Below, piece after piece: positions 35,763-43,567 of a stretch of DNA of 64,000 nt (positions are counted from its first letter, which is position 1; each line of letters begins with the position of its first letter). The stretch spans positions 1,298,369-1,362,368 of the forward strand of contig JAWPML010000001.1 in assembly GCA_033344915.1 (NCBI GenBank), in the 5' to 3' direction. Origin of the DNA: Acidimicrobiales bacterium. Lineage in GTDB: Bacteria; Actinomycetota; Acidimicrobiia; Acidimicrobiales; Aldehydirespiratoraceae. Position numbers and translations under genes: made by a program. The notes beneath the pieces are model-generated. The model was given only the letters and a program-made list of their open reading frames with translations, ran no database searches and was not told the origin of the DNA.

Positions 35763-36854
35763 ATGACCGTACGCGTCGGTATCAACGGCTTCGGCCGGAT
35801 CGGCCGCAACTTCTTCCGCGCTGCCAAGGCGTCGGGCGCCGACATCGACTTCGTCGCCGTCAACGATCTCGGCTCACGGGAGACGATGGCCCATCTGCTG
35901 GCCAACGACTCCGTGCACGGCAGCTTCGGCGGCAAGATCAAGGCGACCCGCCAGGGCATCAACGTGGACGGCGACGTCCTCCAGGTGCTCTCCGAGCGGA
36001 ACCCGGAGGACCTTCCGTGGGGGGACCTCGGCGTCGACGTGGTCATCGAGTCCACCGGCTTCTTCACGAAGAAGGAAGCCGCCTCGGGCCATCGCAAGGC
36101 CGGCGCGCCGAAGGTGATCATCTCCGCCCCGTCGGGCGACTGTGACGCGACGTTCGTGGTGGGTGTGAACGAGCACATCTACAACCCGGCCCGTCACCAC
36201 ATCATCTCCAACGCCTCGTGCACCACCAACTGCTTCGTGCCGATGATCAAGGTCCTCGACGACGCGTTCGGCGTGAAGCAGGGCCTGATGACCACGGTCC
36301 ACGCCTACACGGGCGACCAGGCCCTCGTCGACGGTCCCCACAGCGATCTCCGCCGGGCTCGCGCCGCGGCCGTCAACATCGTGCCCACGTCCACCGGTGC
36401 CGCTCGTGCGACCGGGCTCGTGATGAAGAAGATGCAGGGCAAGCTGGACGGCACCTCGATGCGCGTCCCGATCCCGGACGGTTCGATCACGGACTTCACC
36501 GGCATCCTCAAGAAGGACGTCACCGTCGAGCAGATCAACGCCGCGTTCAAGAAGGCCGCGTCGTCCGGCCCGCTGCGCAACGTCCTCGTCTACTCGGAGG
36601 ACCCGCTGGTTTCGTCCGACATCGTCGGCTCGCCGGCGAGCTGCACGTTCGACTCCGGTCTGACCATGGCCCAGGGGAGCCTCGTCAAGATCTTCGGCTG
36701 GTACGACAACGAGATGGGCTACTCGAACCGCCTCGTCGACCTCGCCGTGCTCGTCGGCAAGAAGAAGGCCCCCGCGAAGAAGCGGGCCCCGAAGAAGGCC
36801 GCCCCGGCCAAGAAGCCGGCCGCCAAGAAGAAGGCTGCGGCGAAGAAGAAGTGA
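35763..36854 (+). CDS. gap: Glyceraldehyde-3-phosphate dehydrogenase with Lys/Ala/Pro-rich tail
   Basis: The glycolytic core of about 332 residues is complete: NAD-binding RVGINGFGRIGRNFFR, catalytic SNASCTTNC, NIVPTSTGAA and WYDNEMGYSNRLVDL. It is followed by a tail of 31 residues (333-363) made of 15 Lys, one Arg, Ala and Pro in KKAPAKK-type repeats, resembling histone H1 or HU-family tails rather than any GAPDH. The tail is in frame, ends at the pgk overlap and keeps normal codon usage, so it is not a sequencing artefact of obvious kind. It heads the gap-pgk-tpiA operon. The real ATG is at 35763, not the longer frame. Confidence 0.96.
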   Translation: MTVRVGINGFGRIGRNFFRAAKASGADIDFVAVNDLGSRETMAHLLANDSVHGSFGGKIKATRQGINVDGDVLQVLSERNPEDLPWGDLGVDVVIESTGFFTKKEAASGHRKAGAPKVIISAPSGDCDATFVVGVNEHIYNPARHHIISNASCTTNCFVPMIKVLDDAFGVKQGLMTTVHAYTGDQALVDGPHSDLRRARAAAVNIVPTSTGAARATGLVMKKMQGKLDGTSMRVPIPDGSITDFTGILKKDVTVEQINAAFKKAASSGPLRNVLVYSEDPLVSSDIVGSPASCTFDSGLTMAQGSLVKIFGWYDNEMGYSNRLVDLAVLVGKKKAPAKKRAPKKAAPAKKPAAKKKAAAKKK

Positions 36855-37981
36855 GCTCCGTCCCCCGGCTCGAGGACCTGGGTGATCTGAACGGGAAGTC
36901 TGTCCTGCTTCGGGCCGACTTCAACGTGCCGATCGCCGACGGTGTGATCACCGATGACCTGCGCATTCGCGCCGCGCTGCCGACCATCCGGTGGCTGCTC
37001 GACCAGGGGGCGTCGGTCACCGCGTGCACTCATCTCGGGCGTCCGAAGGGCGTTCCGGACCCGGCCTTCTCGGTCGAACCGGTACGGGCCCGTCTGGCCG
37101 AGCTCGTGCCGGAGGTCGAGCTGCTCGACAACCTCCGGTTCGACCCGGGGGAGACCGCCAACGACGAGGCGTTCGTCGCCCGGCTCATCGGAGGCCACGA
37201 CGCCTACGTGAACGACGCCTTCGGCGCGTCGCACCGGGCCCATGCGTCCATCGTCGGCCCGCCGAAGCATCTGCCGTCGGCCGCCGGCCGGCTGCTGCAG
37301 CGCGAGGTGGAGGTGCTCGGTGGACTGCGGGAGGGGCCCCGCAAGCCGTTCGTGGCGGTCATGGGCGGCTCGAAGGTGAGCGACAAGCTCGCCGTGATCG
37401 AGGCGCTGCTGGAGTCGGTCGACTCGCTGATCGTCGGCGGCGGCATGTGCTTCACGTTCCTCAAGGCACAGGGCCACTCCATCGGGGCGTCGCTGTGTGA
37501 GGACGACATGGTCGACACCTGTGCCCGGCTGCTCGAAGGACCCAAGACGATCCATCTGCCCTACGACATCACGGCGATGGGACCGGGCGGCAAGCTGTTC
37601 GAGCCCGAGGCCGGCGGCGAGGTGCGCCAGATGGGGGCGAACCTGCCCGACGGCTGGATGGGCGTCGACATCGGCCCCGGCTCCGCGGCCCAGTTCGGCG
37701 ACGTCATCCACGAGGCCGGCACCGTGCTGTGGAACGGACCGATGGGCGTTTTCGAGGATCCCCGCTTCGGCGGTGGCACCGGCGCGGTCGCCCACGCGAT
37801 GGCGCAGACCCGAGCGTTCACCGTGGTGGGTGGCGGCGACAGTGCCGCGGCGGCCAAGGTGTTCGGAGTCGAGAAGGACATGGACCACGTCTCCACCGGT
37901 GGGGGAGCCTCGCTCGAGTTGATCGAGAAGGGTGACCTGCCGGGGCTGGAGGCCCTACGAGGAGCTCCGAACAATGGCTGA
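36851..37981 (+). CDS. pgk: Phosphoglycerate kinase
   Basis: This 376-residue glycolytic kinase has VLLRADFNVPIADG, CTHLGRPKG, the substrate-binding AYVNDAFGASHRAH, MGGSKVSDKL, GPMGVFEDPRF and the hinge GGGDSAAAAKVFG...HVSTGGGASLELIE, all present. It is slightly shorter than typical, the linker near residue 80 being compact. The GTG start overlaps the gap stop. Confidence 0.96.
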   Translation: MSSVPRLEDLGDLNGKSVLLRADFNVPIADGVITDDLRIRAALPTIRWLLDQGASVTACTHLGRPKGVPDPAFSVEPVRARLAELVPEVELLDNLRFDPGETANDEAFVARLIGGHDAYVNDAFGASHRAHASIVGPPKHLPSAAGRLLQREVEVLGGLREGPRKPFVAVMGGSKVSDKLAVIEALLESVDSLIVGGGMCFTFLKAQGHSIGASLCEDDMVDTCARLLEGPKTIHLPYDITAMGPGGKLFEPEAGGEVRQMGANLPDGWMGVDIGPGSAAQFGDVIHEAGTVLWNGPMGVFEDPRFGGGTGAVAHAMAQTRAFTVVGGGDSAAAAKVFGVEKDMDHVSTGGGASLELIEKGDLPGLEALRGAPNNG

Positions 37982-37989
37982 GACGAACA

Positions 37990-38772
37990 ATGGCTGATCG
38001 CAAGCCGCTCATCAGCGGCAACTGGAAGATGCACCACAACCACTTCGAGGCGATCCAGACCGTCCAGAAGCTGGCCTACGCGTTGTCGTCCGAGGACTAC
38101 GAGCACGTCGACGTGTCGGTGCATCCGCCGTTCACCGATCTGCGCTCCGTGCAGACGGTGCTCCAGTCCGACGACGTCCCCATCGCGCTCGGGGCTCAGA
38201 ACGTGCACCAGGAGGAGAAGGGTGCCTTCACCGGCGAGGTGTCGCCGGGGATGCTCCAGAAGCTCGACGTCACCTACGTGATCGTCGGCCACTCCGAGCG
38301 GCGGGAGCTGTTCGGCGAGACCGACGAGATCGTCAACGCGAAGGCGATCGCCGTCCTGAAGGAAGGCATGACGCCGATCGTGTGCTGCGGCGAGACGCTC
38401 GACGAACGCCAGGCCGGTCAGGCCGAGTCCAGGGTCGCGTCACAGATCGCCGGCTCGCTCGCGAACCTGACCGCGGAGGTCGTCGGGGAGCTCGTGATCG
38501 CGTACGAGCCGATCTGGGCGATCGGCACCGGGGAGACGGCATCGTCCGATGACGCCCAGCAGATGTGCGCCCACATCCGTTCGCTCGTGAAGGACCAGTG
38601 GGGCGCCGACGCGGCGTCGACGGTGCGGATCCAGTACGGCGGCTCCGTCAAGCCCGGCAATGCGCCCGAGCTGATGGCCCAGCCCGATATCGACGGCGCG
38701 CTCGTCGGCGGCGCCTCCCTCGACCCCGACGACTTCTCCCGCATCGTCAACTTCCGCCTCTACCAGACCTGA
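37990..38772 (+). CDS. tpiA: Triosephosphate isomerase
   Basis: This 260-residue TIM barrel has Lys in GNWKMHH, catalytic His in VIVGHSERRELFGE, Glu in AYEPIWAIGTG and phosphate-loop YGGSVKPGN and GGASLDP. The length is standard. It is separated from pgk by eight bases. Confidence 0.97.
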   Translation: MADRKPLISGNWKMHHNHFEAIQTVQKLAYALSSEDYEHVDVSVHPPFTDLRSVQTVLQSDDVPIALGAQNVHQEEKGAFTGEVSPGMLQKLDVTYVIVGHSERRELFGETDEIVNAKAIAVLKEGMTPIVCCGETLDERQAGQAESRVASQIAGSLANLTAEVVGELVIAYEPIWAIGTGETASSDDAQQMCAHIRSLVKDQWGADAASTVRIQYGGSVKPGNAPELMAQPDIDGALVGGASLDPDDFSRIVNFRLYQT

Positions 38773-38814
38773 CCCGCGAGGAGCCCTCCCCCGAGAGCAA
38801 GCCCGCCCCCGAGA

Positions 38815-38984
38815 GCAATCTCTGGTCAGGAAAGGGTCGTGCGCTGGGGGTGACGGCGCCCCACCCGCGCAATCTCTGGTCAGGAAAGGGTCGTTCGACG
38901 TGGGGTGGACGCGAACCTTTCCTGACCAGAGATTGCTCGTAGTGGGGGTTTTCGGGGGGTTTTCCGACCCTTTCGTGACCAGAA
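38815..38984. repeat. Four-copy short repeat cluster between tpiA and secG
   Basis: Two identical 26-base direct repeats with core CTCTGGTCAGGAAAGG lie at 38815-38840 and 38869-38894. A perfect inverted copy of 21 bases is at 38916-38936 and a degenerate inverted copy at 38965-38984. Copy 2 and copy 3 can fold into a 21-bp hairpin that may stop transcription of the glycolytic operon. The direct-plus-inverted layout resembles REP/BIME elements. A diverged relative (ATCCCTGGTCAGGGAGGG) lies near 41012. Confidence 0.8.
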
Positions 38985-39001
38985 AAGCCGGTGGGGGGCG
39001 C

Positions 39002-39007
39002 TAGCCT
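39002..39007 (+). promoter_or_regulatory. -10 element of secG
   Basis: TAGCCT ends seven bases before the GTG start, with no Shine-Dalgarno, suggesting a leaderless transcript independent of tpiA. Confidence 0.45.
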
Positions 39008-39014
39008 TCGCGGC

Positions 39015-39239
39015 GTGATTTGGATCGTCGGCTCTCTGCACGTCATCTCGGCCCTGACGTTGGTCTTCCTCGTGCTGCTCCACAGCGGCAAGGGCGGCGG
39101 CCTCTCCGACATGTTCGGCGGCGGCGCCGGCGCGGCGGCTGCGGGCTCGACGGTCGTCGAGCGCAACCTGGACCGCATCACGGTGATCGCGGCGTTGGTC
39201 TTCGGCTTCGCCTCGGTCTCGTACGCCCTGATCTTCTGA
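39015..39239 (+). CDS. secG: Preprotein translocase subunit SecG
   Basis: This 74-residue protein has two membrane helices (about 2-22 and 55-73) around the conserved loop HSGKGGGLSDMFGGG. It is an auxiliary subunit of the SecYEG channel. The GTG at 39015 gives the family-typical start (VIWIVGSLHV). A longer frame upstream adds residues with no family match. Its place after tpiA is conserved in many actinobacteria. Confidence 0.93.
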   Translation: MIWIVGSLHVISALTLVFLVLLHSGKGGGLSDMFGGGAGAAAAGSTVVERNLDRITVIAALVFGFASVSYALIF

Positions 39240-39250
39240 CCCAAGGCTGA

Positions 39251-39272
39251 ATCGGCCGTCGGGCCGGCCGAT
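39251..39272 (+). terminator. Stem-loop between secG and the lipoprotein gene
   Basis: ATCGGCC and GGCCGAT form a perfect 7-bp stem with an 8-base loop, ending just before the GGAGG of the next gene. There is no T tract, so it may be an attenuator or merely shield the ribosome site. Confidence 0.4.
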
Positions 39273-39280
39273 GGAGGCAG

Positions 39281-40702
39281 ATGCGCCGTGCCTGGCTCTC
39301 CCTCCTCGCGATCCTGCTGTTCGCCGCTGCATGCGCAGGGGAGCGGCCGTCCTTCGAAGACGGCGCCGCCCGGGAGGTACCCAGCGACGCCGACGGTGAG
39401 GTAGCTGCCGCCGATCCGATCCGCGTCCGTCTCGCCGTGCCCGACGGCTGGTCGCTGGATCCTGCGGAGGCGAGTCCCGCCTCGGTGACGAACCGTGTCC
39501 TTGCGGACCTGCTCTACGAGGGTCTGCCGATCCTCGCCGACAACTGGTTCGTGAGCGACGACCGGACGGTGTGGACGTTCGTGCTGCCCGCGGGCCTCGT
39601 CGACGGCGAGGGCGTCGTGGTCACCGCCCGCGACGTCAAGCACTCCCTCGAACGCGTCGCCGCCCGTGGGCCGGCCGACCAGTCGGCGCTGTCGCTCATG
39701 GCGATCACCGGGTGGCACGAACGCATGACGGGCGCCGCCGGCGGCGTCGCCGGCATCTCGGCACCGGATGCGTCGACCCTGGTCATCCGGCTGGACGCGC
39801 CCTTCGAGCCGCTCATCGACGTGCTCGCGTCGCCCGCGTTCGGGGTGACCGGGACGGGCGACAACGGTCTGCTGCGCACCACCGGCGCCTACCGCCGTAC
39901 CGACGATCCGGCGCTCCTGGTGGCTCGGGATGACGGCGCCGCCGTCGCCGAGATCGAACTCGTGACCCATCCGGACGGGCCCGGCGGTGCGCTCGGCGCC
40001 GGCGACGCCGACTGGGCAGTGCTGGCCGACGGGACGTCCAGCGTCGGGCTCGACGCCGACATCGTCCGTCAGCCGCTCTGGCTCCAACTGGCGCTCGTGG
40101 CACGCCACGCCGACCGTGCGGAGCGGCTCGGGGTCCTCGGCGCACTCGAACCCCTCCTTCTCGCCGGTGAGGTCCCGGGCCTCACCGCCCGGCTCGCACC
40201 GGCTGCCTCCGAGTCCGGCACGGAGTCGACCTCGGTGGCGATCGATGTGCCGAGGGGCGAGCTGCAAGCCCTGGCCCGCTTGGCTGCGGACCAGTTCGAG
40301 GCCGCAGGGGCGACGGTCGAGATCGTGGCGTCGGATCCGACGGTGTTCGCCGCCCGCGTGTCGACGGGCGAGGCGACGCTGTTCCCCATCGTGCTCGCCA
40401 GCGGAGCCGACGGCTCACTCGGTGTCCTCCAGTTGGCGACACCGGGGGGAGCGGACGATGCGTTCGGACCGGAGTCTGAGGCTCGGGCCGCGCTCGCGGC
40501 GGCCATCGCGGCCGAGTCCGACCCGGCGCAGCGAGCCCTGTTCATCGAAGCACTCGAGCAGGCCCTGATCGAGGACGGACTACTGCTCCCGATCGGCCGC
40601 TACGAGGTGCGGGTGGCGATCGGACGACGATTGGACGGACTCCGGCACCGCGCCGACGGGACGCTCGACCTCAGCCGGGTCGCGCTGACAGCGGAAGGCT
40701 GA
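39281..40702 (+). CDS. OppA-like solute-binding lipoprotein
   Basis: This 473-residue protein has a lipoprotein signal peptide (lipobox FAAAC with Cys18). It is an SBP family 5 protein, which binds peptides or similar ligands for ABC import. Family features are LLYEGLPILADNW, WTFVLPAGLVDGEGVVVTARDVKHSLERV, and a C-terminal ALEQALIEDGLLLPIGRYEV. No permease or ATPase gene lies nearby, so it may serve a remote transporter or act as a sensor. A strong GGAGG precedes the ATG. Confidence 0.85.
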   Translation: MRRAWLSLLAILLFAAACAGERPSFEDGAAREVPSDADGEVAAADPIRVRLAVPDGWSLDPAEASPASVTNRVLADLLYEGLPILADNWFVSDDRTVWTFVLPAGLVDGEGVVVTARDVKHSLERVAARGPADQSALSLMAITGWHERMTGAAGGVAGISAPDASTLVIRLDAPFEPLIDVLASPAFGVTGTGDNGLLRTTGAYRRTDDPALLVARDDGAAVAEIELVTHPDGPGGALGAGDADWAVLADGTSSVGLDADIVRQPLWLQLALVARHADRAERLGVLGALEPLLLAGEVPGLTARLAPAASESGTESTSVAIDVPRGELQALARLAADQFEAAGATVEIVASDPTVFAARVSTGEATLFPIVLASGADGSLGVLQLATPGGADDAFGPESEARAALAAAIAAESDPAQRALFIEALEQALIEDGLLLPIGRYEVRVAIGRRLDGLRHRADGTLDLSRVALTAEG

Positions 40703-40732
40703 TACCGGGGTGTGGCGGCTGGGCCACGCCGC

Positions 40733-40738
40733 TACGAT
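40733..40738 (+). promoter_or_regulatory. -10 element of the tRNA-Leu gene
   Basis: TACGAT lies 32 bases before the mature tRNA 5' end, consistent with a promoter producing a short 5' leader for RNase P. Confidence 0.45.
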
Positions 40739-40770
40739 TGCGCTTCGCATCCACCTCGGTGGGTGGCCAC

Positions 40771-40855
40771 GTCGGAGTGGCGGAATTGGCAGACGCGCTA
40801 GCTTGAGGGGCTAGTGCCCGATAAGGGCGTGGGGGTTCAAGTCCCCCCTCCGACA
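40771..40855 (+). tRNA. tRNA-Leu (anticodon GAG)
   Basis: It has 85 nucleotides with a long variable arm (class II). The acceptor arms GTCGGAG and CTCCGAC pair fully, the discriminator is A and CCA is not encoded. The anticodon stem CTAGC/GCTAG encloses TTGAGGG with GAG at 40805-40807. The T arm is GTGGGGGTTCAAGTCCCCCC-like with GGGGG/CCCCC and the TTCAAGT loop. The 3' end acts as the attachment site of the island that follows. Confidence 0.97.
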
Positions 40856-40858
40856 CGT
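40841..40858 (+). other. attL-like site in the tRNA-Leu 3' end
   Basis: GTCCCCCCTCCGACACGT spans the T-arm 3' strand, the acceptor 3' strand and three bases beyond the tRNA. It matches 17 of 18 bases of the copy at 45522. Confidence 0.65.
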
Positions 40859-40867
40859 TTGGCATAA

Positions 40868-40904
40868 GCCCTGGTCAGAGCGTTTTCAACGCTGTGACTG
40901 GGGC
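40868..40904 (+). terminator. Hairpin downstream of tRNA-Leu
   Basis: AGCGTT and AACGCT enclose a TTC loop. The stem extends outward through CCCTGGTCAG / TGACTGGGG with a few mismatches or wobbles and is followed by ATTGTTGTG. Probably the tRNA transcription terminator. Its outer arm contains CTGGTCAG, the core of the tpiA-secG repeats. Confidence 0.5.
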
Positions 40905-41046
40905 ATTGTTGTGTCGGAGCAGATGCAGTTGCAGGCCTGTGACCTGCGGTTTTGTGGGGTGTCGGAGGGGTGGACCGTCAGGATTCCGCCCATTGCTCGA
41001 CCACCATGAAATCCCTGGTCAGGGAGGGTTCTCGGCGGTAGGGGTG

Positions 41047-41074
41047 TCGTTTGCAAATGGATTTGCAAATGACA
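41047..41074. repeat. 28-base nested palindrome just inside the island
   Basis: Two copies of TTTGCAAAT (each extendable to the self-complementary ATTTGCAAAT) are flanked by GTC and GAC, so that the whole 28 bases are also an imperfect palindrome with GG at the centre. Its AT-rich core stands out from the surrounding DNA. It could be a recombinase or excisionase arm site or a regulator operator. Confidence 0.5.
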
Positions 41075-41114
41075 GGGTCCGAGATCCTCGTCGATCCAGC
41101 CGGTCCTGCTCGGC

Positions 41115-41717
41115 TCACGCGGGGGTCGTCGGACAACCCGCGATCGCTGCGAGGGTTTCGCGGAACCGGCTTTCGGTGGTCGGGTCGGCCGTTAGGTGCT
41201 GTGCGGTGGTGTGGAGGAGGTAGCCGTCGACGATGACGTCGAGGCGTTGCGCCAGCTCGATCGGATCGGACACGGAGGGGAGCTCCTCGGCGTTGATTGC
41301 TTGGGTGAGGAGTGCGGCGATGCCATGGATCGACTCGGACACGATGCGCCGCTGGATCGGTCCGACGATGGGATCTCGGGCGGCGGCTGCGGCGAGTGCA
41401 ACCCACGCGATCGCTTCTTGTCGGCTGTCTTCGTCGTGTGGCAGCAGCGTCAAGAGTCGTTCGGTCAGTGTGTCGAACAGGGTCGTCGAGCGCGGAACGC
41501 CCATCGCTCGGGCTTGTTGACGTCGTGCTGTGCGTTCGAGTGTGGCGACGACGAGGTCGGCGCGGGTCGGATAGTGGTGTTGCACGGTTCCGATCGCGAC
41601 GCCGGCCTCGGAGGCGACGCGGCGGATGCTGAGCGCATCGAGGCCGTCGCGGGCGATGACCGTGATCGCAGCGTCTGCGATGCGCCGTCTGGCGTTGTCT
41701 TGGGCGTCGTCGGCCAT
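41115..41717 (-). CDS. TetR-family repressor (1)
   Basis: This 200-residue protein has an N-terminal HTH (ALSIRRVASEAGVAIGTVQH HYPTR pattern, about 28-52) and an all-helical ligand domain of the BetI/TetR_C_6 type. It diverges from the monooxygenase gene. A perfect 14-base palindrome covers its own start codon, so it likely represses itself and the divergent pair. The effector is unknown. Confidence 0.9.
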   Translation of the reverse strand: MADDAQDNARRRIADAAITVIARDGLDALSIRRVASEAGVAIGTVQHHYPTRADLVVATLERTARRQQARAMGVPRSTTLFDTLTERLLTLLPHDEDSRQEAIAWVALAAAAARDPIVGPIQRRIVSESIHGIAALLTQAINAEELPSVSDPIELAQRLDVIVDGYLLHTTAQHLTADPTTESRFRETLAAIAGCPTTPA

Positions 41718-41728
41718 ACGATCGTATG
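41715..41728. promoter_or_regulatory. Operator palindrome of TetR (1)
   Basis: CATACGATCGTATG is perfectly self-complementary. It lies between a minus-strand -10 hexamer (TACCAT, 41731-41726) and the repressor ATG, which it includes. It is a classic site for autorepression. Confidence 0.65.
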
Positions 41729-41773
41729 GTAGCGTTCGGTGCCGGACCGGGTTCGGCAGCCTGAGATTGAGAG

Positions 41774-42148
41774 GTGACTGAGGTGGATGAGATCAAGGGG
41801 ATTGCTCGGGTGGTGTTCAAGGCCGGCAAGCTCGATGAGTGGAAGCGTTTGACGGAGCAGGCGATGGAGATCGTGCGCTCCCGGGATCCGGGGACGTTGC
41901 AGTACGAGGTGTTCTTCAACGCCGATGAGTCCGAAGCGATCGTTTTCGAGCGCTATCGAGATGCCGAGTCGGCGTTGGCGCACTTCGAGAACATCGGACA
42001 CTTGATGGAGCCGTTGATGGACACCGCGACGGTGACCGGAGAGCTGCTCGGCACACCGAACGAGGAGATGCGCGGAAATCTCGACCCGAACGGTCAGCCG
42101 AAGCTGTTCACCCCGTGGATGGCGGCGGGCCCGCCACGCGAGCGGTGA
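41774..42148 (+). CDS. Antibiotic biosynthesis monooxygenase (ABM) domain protein
   Basis: This 124-residue ferredoxin-like alpha/beta protein has IARVVFKAGKLDEWKRLTEQ, DPGTLQYEVFFNADES and FERYRDAESALAHFEN, the standard ABM strand and helix order. Members are cofactor-free monooxygenases or heme-degrading/quinone-modifying enzymes; the substrate cannot be told. GTG at 41774 or 41783 may be the start. The stop overlaps the next start (GTGA). Confidence 0.85.
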   Translation: MTEVDEIKGIARVVFKAGKLDEWKRLTEQAMEIVRSRDPGTLQYEVFFNADESEAIVFERYRDAESALAHFENIGHLMEPLMDTATVTGELLGTPNEEMRGNLDPNGQPKLFTPWMAAGPPRER

Positions 42149-42963
42149 TCGCGTCGGGTGAGCTGGCTCGACGGATGTTTGAGCTGACTGAGCCGATTGC
42201 GGTCGTCACCTACATGGAAGACGAGCCGACTGCGGCGGTGATGGCGCTCGGCTTGGACGATTCGTGGGACGCATACTTCGCCGGTCGAGCAGCATCGGCG
42301 GAGTTGGTGGATGCGTTGTTCTACAACTTCGCCGATGGCGAGGTCGCCCGCCACATTCCTGGCGTCTGGGACAAGGTGCTACCTGAGGCAGCGAACCTCG
42401 CTCGACAGGACGGCTCGGTGGCGGCGCTTCGGCGCCTCCTCGGCGACACGTACGACTCGCCGTCCATCGAACGAGCCGGCGACACCCTGATCGAAGCAGC
42501 CCGCATGGCGTCACACGCCGGGCGGGCACTCTTCGCTGCGGTGCGGACGTTGCCGGTCCCGGTCGAGCCGGTCGCACGGTTGTGGTTCGGCGCGAACCTG
42601 CTTCGTGAGCATCGCGGCGATGGCCACGTCGCAGCCCTCGTCACCCTCGGAAAATCCGGGACCGAGTCCCACGTATTGCACACACTGGCCGACGGTGTCC
42701 CGGCCGAGCAGTTCGGTCGGCTCTGGCACTTGGACTCCGGATATCTCGATCGGGTGATCGGCAGAATGCGCGAGCGTGGTCTCGTCGGCGGCGATGGGTG
42801 GCTCACCGCCGATGGTGCCCAACTCAAGGAGCGCCTCGAGGCGCTGACCGACGAGTTGGCAGCACCCGCCTATACGTCGCTCAGCGAGGAGCAACTCGTC
42901 CCGCTGATGGCTGACCTGCGACCGCTCGCCGACCGACTCACCCTGAATGGGTCGTCGACGTAG
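42145..42963 (+). CDS. SCO6745-family protein
   Basis: This 272-residue protein belongs to an actinobacterial family of unknown function. Typical features are LARRMFELTEPIAVVTYMED at the start, DSWDAYFAGRAA, ALFYNFADGEVARHIPGVW and the central RLWFGANLLREHRGDGHVAAL. The C-terminal third resembles a winged helix, so a regulatory role is possible. It is coupled to the monooxygenase gene, and its 3' end overlaps the convergent TetR by 26 bases. Confidence 0.8.
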   Translation: MIASGELARRMFELTEPIAVVTYMEDEPTAAVMALGLDDSWDAYFAGRAASAELVDALFYNFADGEVARHIPGVWDKVLPEAANLARQDGSVAALRRLLGDTYDSPSIERAGDTLIEAARMASHAGRALFAAVRTLPVPVEPVARLWFGANLLREHRGDGHVAALVTLGKSGTESHVLHTLADGVPAEQFGRLWHLDSGYLDRVIGRMRERGLVGGDGWLTADGAQLKERLEALTDELAAPAYTSLSEEQLVPLMADLRPLADRLTLNGSST

Positions 42964-43507
42964 CGGCTGCTTCGGCGCCGTCGAGGTAGAGGTCGAGTTG
43001 GCGGTGCGCCAGCTTCGACTCGGTGTCCGAGTCGAGTCCGATCGCTAACGGTCGGGCGAACCGGATCGACGTGTAGGTGATGTCCGCTTCGGTGAAGGCC
43101 GGGCCGACGGTCGACGCCTCGCGTGCGTGGTGGAGGAGTCGTCGGGTCATCTTGGCGGCACGTTCGGTCAGGTCGGGCCAGTCGGTGTCGTCGAGCAACG
43201 GGTGGATGATGTTGACGACCCCGACCCCGTTGTCGATCGCCGCATGCAGATAGCGACGCAACGCTGTGCCGTCACCCGCCGCCTCGGCGAGGGCGACCTC
43301 GCCGGCCGTGATGGTGCGGTCGAGCACGTCGACCACGACCGCGCGCAACAGGGCCTGTTGATCGGGGAAGTGACGATAGAGGGTGCCGATCCCGACCCCA
43401 GCCCGCTGCGCGATCGCATCACGCGACGGCTCGCCACCGATCTCCAAGGCCAACTCGACGGCCGCCGCCAGCAGCCGTTCGCGGTTTCGACGCGCATCAG
43501 CCCGCAT
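42938..43507 (-). CDS. TetR-family repressor (2)
   Basis: This 189-residue protein has the HTH RDAIAQRAGVGIGTLYRHFP (about 28-48) and a helical effector domain. It is divergent from arr across 60 bases that contain an inverted repeat over a TATATT box, so arr is its likely target. Its own start is preceded by GAAGGGG. Confidence 0.9.
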   Translation of the reverse strand: MRADARRNRERLLAAAVELALEIGGEPSRDAIAQRAGVGIGTLYRHFPDQQALLRAVVVDVLDRTITAGEVALAEAAGDGTALRRYLHAAIDNGVGVVNIIHPLLDDTDWPDLTERAAKMTRRLLHHAREASTVGPAFTEADITYTSIRFARPLAIGLDSDTESKLAHRQLDLYLDGAEAAATSTTHSG

Positions 43508-43548
43508 GACGATGGCCCCTTCGTTGTGGGTATGGTTCTCGCATTAAA

Positions 43549-43565
43549 CGGAGTATATTCCTCCG
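43549..43565. promoter_or_regulatory. Operator and -10 element in front of arr
   Basis: CGGAG and CTCCG arms flank TATATTC. The TATATT hexamer (43554-43559) sits 8 bases before the arr ATG and would serve as a -10, so repressor binding would block the promoter directly. Confidence 0.55.
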
Positions 43566-43567
43566 CT

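Noticed and set aside
40671-40865. Minus-strand frame reading SEGGLEPPRPYRALAPQAS
   Set aside because: It is the antisense of the tRNA-Leu gene; this peptide type is a well-known false prediction.
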